From NCBI GenBank assembly GCA_964437815.1, contig CAYTIE010000009.1:1-42535 (forward strand): a stretch of DNA of 42,535 nt. The letters are read 5' to 3'. Below the pieces are notes generated by a model. That model worked only from the letters and a program-made list of their open reading frames with translations, searched no databases and was not told where the DNA came from. This document shows positions 8,456-16,837 of the stretch, piece by piece (positions within the stretch are counted from its first letter, which is position 1; every line of letters starts with the position of its first letter). The stretch is from Marisimplicoccus sp964437815. GTDB taxonomy: Bacteria; Bacteroidota; Bacteroidia; Flavobacteriales; Flavobacteriaceae. Both the position numbers and the translations under genes were made by a program.

Positions 8456-9988
8456 ATGGAGGTTAAAGACACTTTGATAAAACTTAACATAAAAAATGAA
8501 GAATTAGGATGCTCTACTGGATCAAAATGGTTTGGAAATGGAGAATCTATTAATTCTTTTTCTCCAGTTGATGGTAAAAGCATTGGAAAAATTAAGACTG
8601 GTTCAGAAAAAGATTATGAAAATATTATAAATGCAGCCCAAGATGCATTTGTAAAATTTAGAAAAATCCCTGCTCCAAAACGTGGTGAACTAGTTCGACA
8701 ATTTGGTGAAAAGTTAAGAGATAATAAAAAAGAATTAGGAACTCTTGTTTCATATGAAATGGGAAAATCATTTCAAGAAGGGCTTGGAGAAGTCCAAGAA
8801 ATGATTGACATCTGTGATTTTGCAGTTGGATTATCCAGACAACTTCATGGACTTACAATGCATTCTGAAAGGCCAGAACATAGAATGTATGAACAATATC
8901 ATCCTCTTGGAATTGTTGGAATTATTTCAGCATTTAATTTTCCAGTTGCTGTATGGAGTTGGAATGTTGCCCTTGCTTGGGTTTGTGGTAATGTTACTGT
9001 TTGGAAACCTAGTGAAAAAACTCCATTATGTAGTATAATATGTCAAAGATTGATTTCAGATGTCCTAAAAGAAAATCATATTCCTGAGGGAGTTTCTTCT
9101 CTTATAAATGGAGACTATAAAATAGGTGAATTACTATCTTCTGATAACAGAATACCTCTAATCTCTGCAACTGGATCAACTAGAATGGGTAAAAAAGTTG
9201 CAGAAAAGGTTGGATCTAGATTAGGTAAAACATTACTAGAATTAGGAGGGAATAATGCAATCATTGTTACGCCAGATGCAGATTTAAAAATGATGTTGAT
9301 GGGAACTGTTTTTGGAGCTGTTGGAACTTGTGGTCAAAGATGTACATCTACAAGAAGGCTGATTGTGCATGAAAAAATTTATGAAAAAGTTAAAAGTTCA
9401 CTAAAAGAATCATATAAACAAATAAAAATAGGTAATCCTCTTAACTCGGCAAACCATGTTGGTCCTTTAATTGATAAAGATGCTGTTAATAATTATTTAA
9501 ATGCATTAAATATGATAGAAGAACAAGGAGGAAGTTTTCTTGTTCCAGGAGGGGTATTAACTGGTGAAGAATTTGATAGTGGATGTTATGTAAAGCCTGT
9601 AATTGCTGAAATTGATCACTCAAAAAAAATTGTGCAAGAAGAGACATTTGCTCCAATTTTGTATTTAATTAAATATTCAGGCAGTGTTGATTCAGCAATT
9701 GAAATACAAAATGAAGTTAGACAAGGATTGTCTTCAGCAATTATGACAAATAATCTCCAAGATGCTGAATGTTTTTTATCTCATTGGGGAAGTGACTGTG
9801 GAATTGCAAATGTAAATATAGGAACATCTGGAGCAGAAATTGGAGGTGCATTTGGAGGAGAAAAAGAAACAGGCGGTGGAAGAGAAAGTGGATCAGATGC
9901 ATGGAAAGTTTACATGAGAAGACAAACAAATACAATCAACTTTTCTCCAGAACTTCCGCTAGCTCAAGGAATCAAATTTGATTTATAA
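8456..9988 (+). CDS. Aldehyde dehydrogenase, ALDH7-like (aminoadipate-semialdehyde type)
   Basis: This 510-residue NAD(P)-dependent aldehyde dehydrogenase oxidises an aldehyde to an acid. The nucleophile is C296 in GTCGQRCTSTRRL, the general base E262 (LLELGGNN) and the oxyanion Asn N161 (AFNFPVA). GQRCT..RRL followed by a histidine-glutamate (VHE) is typical of the ALDH7 / L-piperidine-6-carboxylate (alpha-aminoadipic semialdehyde) dehydrogenases of lysine breakdown. No other lysine-catabolic gene is nearby, so the substrate stays open; a general role in aldehyde removal is possible. It follows pyk by 4 bp and probably ends this operon. Its stop lies 2 bp from the convergent pheS stop. Confidence 0.88.
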   Translation: MEVKDTLIKLNIKNEELGCSTGSKWFGNGESINSFSPVDGKSIGKIKTGSEKDYENIINAAQDAFVKFRKIPAPKRGELVRQFGEKLRDNKKELGTLVSYEMGKSFQEGLGEVQEMIDICDFAVGLSRQLHGLTMHSERPEHRMYEQYHPLGIVGIISAFNFPVAVWSWNVALAWVCGNVTVWKPSEKTPLCSIICQRLISDVLKENHIPEGVSSLINGDYKIGELLSSDNRIPLISATGSTRMGKKVAEKVGSRLGKTLLELGGNNAIIVTPDADLKMMLMGTVFGAVGTCGQRCTSTRRLIVHEKIYEKVKSSLKESYKQIKIGNPLNSANHVGPLIDKDAVNNYLNALNMIEEQGGSFLVPGGVLTGEEFDSGCYVKPVIAEIDHSKKIVQEETFAPILYLIKYSGSVDSAIEIQNEVRQGLSSAIMTNNLQDAECFLSHWGSDCGIANVNIGTSGAEIGGAFGGEKETGGGRESGSDAWKVYMRRQTNTINFSPELPLAQGIKFDL

Positions 9989-9990
9989 AA

Positions 9991-11001
9991 TCAAGATTTA
10001 AATTGTTCTAAAAACCTTACATCATTTTCAAAAAATAATCTAATATCTGGTATTTCATAAATTAGCATTGCAATCCTTTCTATTCCAATTCCAAAAGCAT
10101 AACCTGAGTACTTCTCTGAATCTATATTACAATTCTCTAAAACTTTTGGGTCTACCATTCCACAACCCATAATTTCTAACCAACCAGTTCCTTTAGTTAG
10201 TCTATAATCTGTCTCTGATTCTAATCCCCAGTAAATATCTACTTCTGCACTTGGCTCTGTAAACGGGAAAAAAGATGGTCTAAATCTCAATTTAGACTTT
10301 CCAAACATTGCTTTTGTAAAATATAAAATCATTTGTTTAAGATCAGCAAAAGAAACATTCTCATCAACTAGTATACCCTCTACTTGATGAAAAAGACAAT
10401 GTGATCTTGATGAAATAGCCTCATTTCTATATACTCTTCCAGGTGAAATAATATTAATGGGAGGTGAATTATTTTCCATATACCTTACCTGAACTGATGA
10501 AGTATGAGTTCTAAGTAAAATATCAGGGTTTGTTTGAATAAAAAATGTGTCTTGCATATCACGAGCAGGGTGATTTTTAGGGAGATTCAAGGCAGTAAAG
10601 TTGTGCCAATCATCTTCTATTTCAGGTCCATCAGATAAATCAAATCCTACTTGAGAAAATATATCTATAATCTTATTTTTAATAATTGTAATTGGATGTA
10701 ATGAGCCTGAGTTAATAGGGAATCCTGGCTTAGATATATCTTCATCTGAGGAGCTATCTTGATTACTTCCAATTTGATGTAATAATGCATCACATTTATT
10801 CTGAACCAAGCTCTTTAATTCATTTATCATAAGTCCAATTTCTTTTTTTTCTTCTGCTGGAACTACTTTAAACTCTGAAAATAAATCATTAATAATCCCT
10901 TTTCTTCCTAAATATTTAATTTTAAAATTCTCAATCTTATCAATTTTATCAGAATTGAATTTTTTTATAGAATCTAAATGATTTTGTAGTTCTTTTTTCA
11001 T
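9991..11001 (-). CDS. pheS: Phenylalanine-tRNA ligase alpha subunit
   Basis: PheS is the catalytic subunit of the (alpha beta)2 synthetase that charges tRNA-Phe. It has an N-terminal coiled coil (about 1-85), then the class II catalytic domain starting at HPITIIKNKI. Motif 2 is seen in RVYRNEAIS...CLFHQVEG and motif 3 in GYAFGIGIERIAML. The length of 336 is typical. pheT is not in the window, so the subunits are encoded apart, as is common in Bacteroidota. The gene stands alone between two plus-strand genes, with a candidate -7 box about 77 bp upstream. Confidence 0.96.
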   Translation of the reverse strand: MKKELQNHLDSIKKFNSDKIDKIENFKIKYLGRKGIINDLFSEFKVVPAEEKKEIGLMINELKSLVQNKCDALLHQIGSNQDSSSDEDISKPGFPINSGSLHPITIIKNKIIDIFSQVGFDLSDGPEIEDDWHNFTALNLPKNHPARDMQDTFFIQTNPDILLRTHTSSVQVRYMENNSPPINIISPGRVYRNEAISSRSHCLFHQVEGILVDENVSFADLKQMILYFTKAMFGKSKLRFRPSFFPFTEPSAEVDIYWGLESETDYRLTKGTGWLEIMGCGMVDPKVLENCNIDSEKYSGYAFGIGIERIAMLIYEIPDIRLFFENDVRFLEQFKS

Positions 11002-11077
11002 TTTATTATACTGTTGACAAATTAAATTTAAATAATCTATTAATATTTAATGACTAAGATTAAGGTTATGTATATTG

Positions 11078-11085
11078 CAAATATA
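11078..11085 (-). promoter_or_regulatory. Candidate -7 box for pheS
   Basis: On the minus strand this reads TATATTTG, an exact match to the Bacteroidota -7 consensus TAnnTTTG, 77 bp upstream of the pheS ATG in the gap divergent to cvpA. No TTG at -33 is evident. Confidence 0.35.
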
Positions 11086-11096
11086 ATTCAAGTTTA

Positions 11097-11594
11097 ATGA
11101 ATTTATTTGATTTAATATCAATTGGCTTAATTGGATATGGTTCTTTCAGAGGCTTCTCTAAAGGTTTAATTGTCGAAATGTCTAGTTTATTAGCCATTTT
11201 CCTTGGATTTACTATAGGAATCAATTTTGATGATTTAATCTCAAACTTTTTATATAATACACTTAATATTGAGTTTAGTTTATTAAAGATACTTGTCTTT
11301 TTAATTGTTTTTTTTGTTACTTATAGTCTAGTTATTCTAGCTGCAAAGTCAATAACGAAATTTATTAAAGTAGTTAACCTTGGACTGCTAAATAGCGTCC
11401 TTGGTAGTTTGTTTGGTTTAACTAAATGGTCCCTGCTATTTATACTTTTGGTATGGATTATTCATTCTATAGAATTTTCTAATTTTGAGGAAATAACAAA
11501 CTCTTTTATGTATGAATTTTTCCTTGATTTATCTGAAATCCTTTTTAATATAATTGAGACTGAAGAGGCAGTTTATTTACAAAAATTTACTTAA
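11097..11594 (+). CDS. cvpA: CvpA family inner-membrane protein
   Basis: This 165-residue protein has about four hydrophobic segments (roughly 5-25, 28-45, 60-85 and 100-122) and the CvpA N-terminal pattern IGLIGYGSFRGFSKGLIVEMSS. The family was named for colicin V production in E. coli; its wider role in the inner membrane and envelope homeostasis is not well defined. It is a single gene, divergent from pheS. Its last 8 bp overlap the convergent end of batE, so there is no room for a separate terminator. Confidence 0.88.
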   Translation: MNLFDLISIGLIGYGSFRGFSKGLIVEMSSLLAIFLGFTIGINFDDLISNFLYNTLNIEFSLLKILVFLIVFFVTYSLVILAAKSITKFIKVVNLGLLNSVLGSLFGLTKWSLLFILLVWIIHSIEFSNFEEITNSFMYEFFLDLSEILFNIIETEEAVYLQKFT

Positions 11595-12333
11595 TTGATT
11601 TAATAAAACCTGTGTAAAGCCAACCTGTTGTTCCATTCTCAAGTCTAATATTTGTCCAATCTTGGGCTTGATTTATCAATTCAACTTTTGTTCCTTCATG
11701 CAATAAAAATTTAAGTTCAGATAATTTATTAGGTTCACTCCAAACTTCAATTTCTTTTGGATAGATTATTCCATAAAGTTTATCAGACTCTATTTCTTTT
11801 TCATAACTAACCCAATAAATCAAAGATGAAATTAGAATCAATACAATTGAAATATTAAAAAAAAGTTTCTTCTTAAAAGGATCAGCAAAGTATATATAAA
11901 GGAATAAAGATATACACACTAGCCATATAAATATTAAAAATAGTATCTTCCAGGAGTTAACTGAAAATAAATTTATTATTTTAATTCTAATTCCTTCAAG
12001 CTGAGAAACAGGTAGTTTTTCTATTTTATCTACTCTCATGTTTTGCGCAAAAGATAAGTTTATATTGATATCTGAATCATTTGGAGATAATTTCTTCGCC
12101 ATTTCAAAATAATAATTACTTTCTGCTATATTATTAAGCTTATAATATGAATTACCTAAATTATAGTAAAGAGAATGGCTTTCATAGCCTGAATCAACAA
12201 TTTGGAGATAAAGATTTATTGCACTATTGTAATCTCCATTACTATAATAATTGTTTGCTGATTCAAATATTTGATCATTAGATTGTAAAGAAAGAAATAA
12301 AGAGAATAATATGTAAATTATATTTAAGCTCAT
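11587..12333 (-). CDS. batE: BatE: TPR and SH3-domain membrane protein
   Basis: This is the last gene of the Bat aerotolerance operon. The 248 residues show a short signal or anchor (1-17), TPR repeats (about 20-100, NYYSNGDYNSAINLYLQI), two membrane segments (129-149 and 157-175) and a C-terminal SH3-like domain (185-248, ending GWLYTGFIKSI). Such proteins are thought to hold partner proteins in the periplasm; the function is known only from the family. The start overlaps the batD stop by 4 bp. The 3' end overlaps cvpA by 8 bp on the other strand. Confidence 0.85.
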   Translation of the reverse strand: MSLNIIYILFSLFLSLQSNDQIFESANNYYSNGDYNSAINLYLQIVDSGYESHSLYYNLGNSYYKLNNIAESNYYFEMAKKLSPNDSDININLSFAQNMRVDKIEKLPVSQLEGIRIKIINLFSVNSWKILFLIFIWLVCISLFLYIYFADPFKKKLFFNISIVLILISSLIYWVSYEKEIESDKLYGIIYPKEIEVWSEPNKLSELKFLLHEGTKVELINQAQDWTNIRLENGTTGWLYTGFIKSIK

Positions 12334-14078
12334 TTGTTATTTTTTAAAATTTCATCAAATATTTTATTGGCAATATTCAGATCACTAGTCATCTCATGAT
12401 CTGTCGAATTAGAATACCTTGCTCTCTCACAACTTTCAACTAATTTTAAAATTATTTCTATAGTTTTATTAGAAATCCCTTCTGAGATCATTTGTTTTGT
12501 AATAGACTCCTTATTTAATTTATTGGTTTCGATTGAAAATCTTATCTGTAAAAAATTATAAATCGACTTTTCTATTAAATCATAAAATTCGTCTTTATTA
12601 CCTATTGACTTTTCAGCATTATTGAGGTCTTTTTTTATTTTTTTATATATCTGCTTTATTTTTTCATTTTTATTTAATTCCCTTCTTTTTGGAAGACTAT
12701 AAAAGATTATAAAAGATAAAAGTGACAAAATTGGGAATGATAAAAGAATAAAAAAAGTGTTTGAATTCGAGAATTTCTCTTTATTAATTCTAGTGAAGTT
12801 TTTCTCCGTTTTTATGAACTTAAAAGATTCATTTGAAGACACAATTATATTATCATTATTAACAGAAAGAGTTGGACCTTCAAAAACATCAACATTCAAT
12901 TTTTGAGATTTTATAGTCCTATATCTTTTTTCTTTTGGATCAAAATATGAAAATTCAACCTCTTGAATAGGAAACTTTCCTTGATATTTTGGAACAATAG
13001 TATATATATTCTCAACTGTCCCAGACATTCCTGCTAAATTTGTTTTTACATTTTCTTTTCTTTCAGGTTCATAAAGCTCCATTGAAGCAGGAACCATTAG
13101 TTCTGGCAAATCAAATAATTTAAGATTTCCTTCTCCTGTAACCTTAACATTAGCCTGAAAAGATTCAGATGCTTTTAATGAATTCTTATTAAGAATTATA
13201 TCAAACTCAAATTGTCCTACTGCACCAGTAAAATTTTTAGGTTTTCCATTATCTGGTAGTTCTCTAACTGCTATAGTTTTACTTCCTGTAGTAATAATCT
13301 TAGAAGCTTGGTCATATATTATATTACCAAAGAAATCTCTTCTACTGGTTGGAAAATCAAGAACTAAATTTAACGATAAAGGACTAATTTCTAGATTACC
13401 TGCTTTTTGTGGATACAAAACTACTTTTCTCCATTGAACAACATTATAAGTTTGACCTTTATAATTTGTTCTTTCAACTTTTAATTGAGGGATTTTAATA
13501 ATTTGGCTCCAAAAGTCTTTATATTTTGGTGATTCTGATTCTCTCGCATCCGAAACATTTATAGGACTTTTATAATACAGTCTATATACAATAGTAATTG
13601 GTTCATTAATATATGGTGAACTTTTTGAAACACTAGCAATTAGCTCAATGTTATCATCATCAAAATAATCCTGATCAGAATTTGAATTAGCACCTTTTAC
13701 AGAGTCAGTAACATTAACCTCAACCGGGAGAGATTTATATTCCTGTCCTTCAATTGTTACTGAAGCTTGGTATATAACTAATTTCCCTTTCTTTAAGGGT
13801 TTTAAAAAATAAGAATAAGTTTTTGAAAAACTCTGTTCCCCATTAACATATGAAGTTTTTATTGATTGGTTTGGGCCACCAATTATTTGAAAGTTTTCAA
13901 AATTTGGTGGTGTAAAATTATCGCCATTCTTATTCATTACAAAATCTATCCTTAATCTTTCATTAAGTCCTAATTTATTCTTACTGAGATTTGCTTCAAA
14001 ATTAACTTGAGCAATGATTAAGCTTGTATTAAGCAATAGAGTAGAAAGTCCTATATATTTAAATAATGTTTTCACCAA
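12330..14078 (-). CDS. batD: BatD: oxygen-tolerance envelope protein
   Basis: BatD is a large periplasmic protein of the Bat complex, anchored in the inner membrane. The 582 residues have a signal peptide (about 1-23, ending IIAQ), several beta-sandwich repeats (about 24-420, each with the pattern of an oxygen-tolerance domain: GEGNLKLFDLPEL and similar), a membrane segment near 440-460 and a cytoplasmic tail of about 116 residues rich in helix. The start overlaps batC by 7 bp. The partners are the two VWA proteins encoded upstream. It binds no recognisable cofactor. Confidence 0.9.
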   Translation of the reverse strand: MVKTLFKYIGLSTLLLNTSLIIAQVNFEANLSKNKLGLNERLRIDFVMNKNGDNFTPPNFENFQIIGGPNQSIKTSYVNGEQSFSKTYSYFLKPLKKGKLVIYQASVTIEGQEYKSLPVEVNVTDSVKGANSNSDQDYFDDDNIELIASVSKSSPYINEPITIVYRLYYKSPINVSDARESESPKYKDFWSQIIKIPQLKVERTNYKGQTYNVVQWRKVVLYPQKAGNLEISPLSLNLVLDFPTSRRDFFGNIIYDQASKIITTGSKTIAVRELPDNGKPKNFTGAVGQFEFDIILNKNSLKASESFQANVKVTGEGNLKLFDLPELMVPASMELYEPERKENVKTNLAGMSGTVENIYTIVPKYQGKFPIQEVEFSYFDPKEKRYRTIKSQKLNVDVFEGPTLSVNNDNIIVSSNESFKFIKTEKNFTRINKEKFSNSNTFFILLSFPILSLLSFIIFYSLPKRRELNKNEKIKQIYKKIKKDLNNAEKSIGNKDEFYDLIEKSIYNFLQIRFSIETNKLNKESITKQMISEGISNKTIEIILKLVESCERARYSNSTDHEMTSDLNIANKIFDEILKNNK

Positions 14079-14803
14079 TCTTTTTCTGACTTTTTAGAAG
14101 TTTTTACCTTCTTCTTATTCGCATTAACTTTCTTATTAACTTCATTTTCGATATTATTTATTGCTTCTAATAAATTTTCCATCTGTTGTTTTGATAATCC
14201 TCCTCCTTTTTCTTTTTCATCTTTTTGATCGTTTGGTTTTGGATTCTTAGATTCTTGTTTTTCTTGATTATTGTTTTCTTTTTCCTGATTCTTATCTTTT
14301 TCTTCTGATTTATCCTCTTTTGATTCTTCAGAATCTTTATTATTATTTTGAGATTTATTTCTTTTATCTCCTTCTAAAAACTTTTTTGCTATCGCATAAT
14401 TATATCTTGTTTCATCATCTTCCGGATTATTTCTTAATGCATTTTTATAGGAATCAACAGCTTGGGCATAATCCTTTTTTTTCATATATGAATTTCCAAG
14501 ATTGTGAAATGCAGAATGCTTCTCCAAATCAATCTCTGAGTTTTTTTGAGTTTTAAAATATTCTTGAATTGCTTCATCATAATTATTATTCTCAAATAAA
14601 ACATTTCCTAAATTATGAGATGCTCTTGTTTCTTTTTCAGAATTAGAAAGAGCTTTCCTATAGTTTACCTCAGCTTTATTATACTTCTTACTGACTACAT
14701 TTTGATTTCCCTTAAATGTACTATTATCTCTTGTACTTTGAGAGTATAATCCTGATATTGTCAGAAAGAAGCATATTATATATTTTAAAATTCTACTTTT
14801 CAT
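14072..14803 (-). CDS. batC: BatC: TPR protein with charged low-complexity region
   Basis: This 243-residue secreted or anchored protein has a signal peptide (1-21, ending GLYSQ) and three TPR-like units (about 35-145; HNLGNVLFENNNYDEAIQEY and HNLGNSYMKKKDYAQAVDSY). A strongly charged K/E/N/Q-rich stretch follows (about 147-205), and then a helical tail (LSKQQMENLLEAINNIENEV). This is the normal BatC plan in Bacteroidota. The stop overlaps batD by 7 bp and the start overlaps batB by 11 bp, so the genes are translationally linked. The low-complexity part is expected to vary in length between strains. Confidence 0.87.
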   Translation of the reverse strand: MKSRILKYIICFFLTISGLYSQSTRDNSTFKGNQNVVSKKYNKAEVNYRKALSNSEKETRASHNLGNVLFENNNYDEAIQEYFKTQKNSEIDLEKHSAFHNLGNSYMKKKDYAQAVDSYKNALRNNPEDDETRYNYAIAKKFLEGDKRNKSQNNNKDSEESKEDKSEEKDKNQEKENNNQEKQESKNPKPNDQKDEKEKGGGLSKQQMENLLEAINNIENEVNKKVNANKKKVKTSKKSEKDW

Positions 14804-15827
14804 TAAATAAATTTAATTTTTGTATCCATTTCGTTTTAGTTTCAAATAAAAATAGGTCAGCTATAATAAAAAATAAAGAAAGTGAAAGAAATAATTGAAA
14901 CCTTTGTCTATAGTCTACAAATTTATTTGTTTCAAATTCAGTCTTATCAATTTCATTTAATTGATTTTTAATATTATCCAAAACCATCTCAGTATCATTA
15001 CCATCAAGATATATGCCATTAGATACTTTAGCCATTTTTTTTAAAATTTCTGAATTTCTCTTTGTTATAACAACTTGACCATTAGCATCCTTTTTATATG
15101 AATCAATTACTCCATTTATTCTTAATGGTATAGTTGCACCATTATCATCTCCAATCCCAACTGTTAACAGGTTGATTCCTTGATCAGGTATTGACTGAAC
15201 AATTTTTTGAGAAATGTCATCATGATCTTCTCCATCTGAAAGCATAATTAACACTCTATTTGTATCAGAATTTTGATCAAAATAATTTATTGAAAGATTT
15301 AATGCTGAATCAATAGATGTTCCCTGAGATGATAAAATATCAGTATCTATCATTTGCAAAAAGTTTTTTACTGATGCGAAATCAGTTGTTAAGGGAACTT
15401 GAGGAACAGCTTGTTCAGCATAAACTATAATTCCTATCCTGTCACTACCTAAAGAATTGATAATCTCCGAAATTAGACGCTTTGACTTTTGTAGTCTATT
15501 AGGAGCAACATCTTCTGCAAGCATGCTCTTAGATATATCAAGAGCAAATACTATATCTACTCCTTCTCTTTTTACGGTTTTTAATTCAGTTCCAATTTTT
15601 GGATTCACTAGAGCTATTATAAGCAGTAATATGGCAAATATCTCGAAAAGCATTTTTAATTTTATCTTAAAATTTGAGCGATTTGGACTTAATTTTTCCA
15701 ATAATTCTCTTGAAGAAAAATTTTCTTGAGTTTTTTTTCTCCAAACCATATAAATGATATTAATAATTAATAAAATCGGAATAATTATTAGTAGATATAA
15801 ATAATATGGAGAATCTAATTGATACAT
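14793..15827 (-). CDS. batB: BatB: VWA-domain membrane protein
   Basis: BatB is a von Willebrand factor A protein of the aerotolerance complex. The 344 residues have two N-terminal membrane segments (about 8-28 and 57-75), a VWA domain (about 88-290) and a C-terminal membrane segment (about 310-328). The metal-ion site is intact: DISKS (D97, S99, S101), a Thr in SSQGTSIDS and the Asp in LSDGEDHDD. It lies 2 bp after batA, which it resembles, so the two probably arose by duplication. It likely meets the MoxR ATPase and BatC/BatD at the membrane. Confidence 0.92.
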   Translation of the reverse strand: MYQLDSPYYLYLLIIIPILLIINIIYMVWRKKTQENFSSRELLEKLSPNRSNFKIKLKMLFEIFAILLLIIALVNPKIGTELKTVKREGVDIVFALDISKSMLAEDVAPNRLQKSKRLISEIINSLGSDRIGIIVYAEQAVPQVPLTTDFASVKNFLQMIDTDILSSQGTSIDSALNLSINYFDQNSDTNRVLIMLSDGEDHDDISQKIVQSIPDQGINLLTVGIGDDNGATIPLRINGVIDSYKKDANGQVVITKRNSEILKKMAKVSNGIYLDGNDTEMVLDNIKNQLNEIDKTEFETNKFVDYRQRFQLFLSLSLFFIIADLFLFETKTKWIQKLNLFNEK

Positions 15828-15829
15828 AA

Positions 15830-16837
15830 TTAAATAAAACTTTTATATATAGTTTTTCTTGAAATAATTTCAATTGATAAGAAAATAAGGGCTAAAATTG
15901 AATACAATCTATATTTCTCATCATAGTTTGTATAAACCGTTTCATTTATTTCCGTCTTTTCTAATTTGTTGATCTCTTCATAAATATTTGCAAGCTCTAA
16001 ATTGTCAGTAGCTCTAAAATATTTACCTGATGTTCTCTCAGAAATATTCCTTAATAAATCTTCATCTATTTCAACGTTAGTTAAGCTAAACTGAAACTCT
16101 CCGTTTGGAAGGACAGAAACAGGTGCTAGAGCTCTTCCATTACTTCCCAAACCTATTGTATAAGTTTTTATTTCATATTCTGCGGCTAATTCTGCTGCTA
16201 TTCTCGGATCAATAAAACCAGAATTGTTAACTCCATCAGTAAGTAATATAATTACCTTACTTTTGGCCTCACTATCTTTTAATCTATTAACAGCAGTGGA
16301 TAGTCCCATGCCAATTGCTGTACCATCTTCCAGAATAGGGTCATAATTAATCTCGGAAAGAACCTGTTTAATTATATTTTTATCGCTAGTAACAGGAGTT
16401 TTAGTATAACTCTCCGCTGCATATACGACAAGACCTATTCTGTCATTTGGTCTATTGTCAACAAAATTTGCTGCAACATTCTTTAATGCGGATAATCTGT
16501 TCGGTTTCAAGTCCTTTGCCAACATACTAGACGAAATATCGATAACCATAACAATATCGATTCCTCTAGTTGTTTTTATTCTACTTGAAGTCTCTTTAGT
16601 TTGAGGTCTAGCTAAAGAAATAATTATCAATATAATTACGAATAACCTTAGGACATACAAAATTGGTCTAATCTTGGCAGTATTAGTTCTATTTTGTTTT
16701 AGTACATCTGTTGATGGAAATTTAAGAGTAGCCTGAAGTTTTTTCGAAATAATCACTAAATAATAAATTATAATTGGGACTAAAATCAACAATAATAAGT
16801 ACCTGGGATTCGCAAAATAATAATCTGAAAAAATCAT
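15830..16837 (-). CDS. batA: BatA: VWA-domain membrane protein
   Basis: BatA has 335 residues with membrane segments near 12-30, 58-76 and the C-terminus (about 310-325), and a VWA domain between them (about 90-285). The metal site is complete: DISSS (D100, S102, S104), the Thr in LEDGTAIGM and the Asp in LLTDGVNNSG. The VGLxxYA-type strand (RIGLVVYAAESYT) is typical. The gene overlaps the upstream BatD-like gene by 4 bp (ATGA) and is followed by batB after 2 bp. Its family role is in stress tolerance together with MoxR; the exact mechanism is unknown. Confidence 0.93.
   Translation of the reverse strand: MIFSDYYFANPRYLLLLILVPIIIYYLVIISKKLQATLKFPSTDVLKQNRTNTAKIRPILYVLRLFVIILIIISLARPQTKETSSRIKTTRGIDIVMVIDISSSMLAKDLKPNRLSALKNVAANFVDNRPNDRIGLVVYAAESYTKTPVTSDKNIIKQVLSEINYDPILEDGTAIGMGLSTAVNRLKDSEAKSKVIILLTDGVNNSGFIDPRIAAELAAEYEIKTYTIGLGSNGRALAPVSVLPNGEFQFSLTNVEIDEDLLRNISERTSGKYFRATDNLELANIYEEINKLEKTEINETVYTNYDEKYRLYSILALIFLSIEIISRKTIYKSFI

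Noticed and set aside
9978..9994. Hairpin TTGATTT-ATA-AAATCAA at the ALDH/pheS stops as a terminator
   Set aside because: The stem is only 7 bp of mostly A/T pairs and no T run follows on either strand.
14147..14365. Repeat-like K/E/N/Q-rich stretch in batC as a DNA repeat array
   Set aside because: It is irregular low-complexity coding sequence typical of BatC, without a fixed repeat unit.
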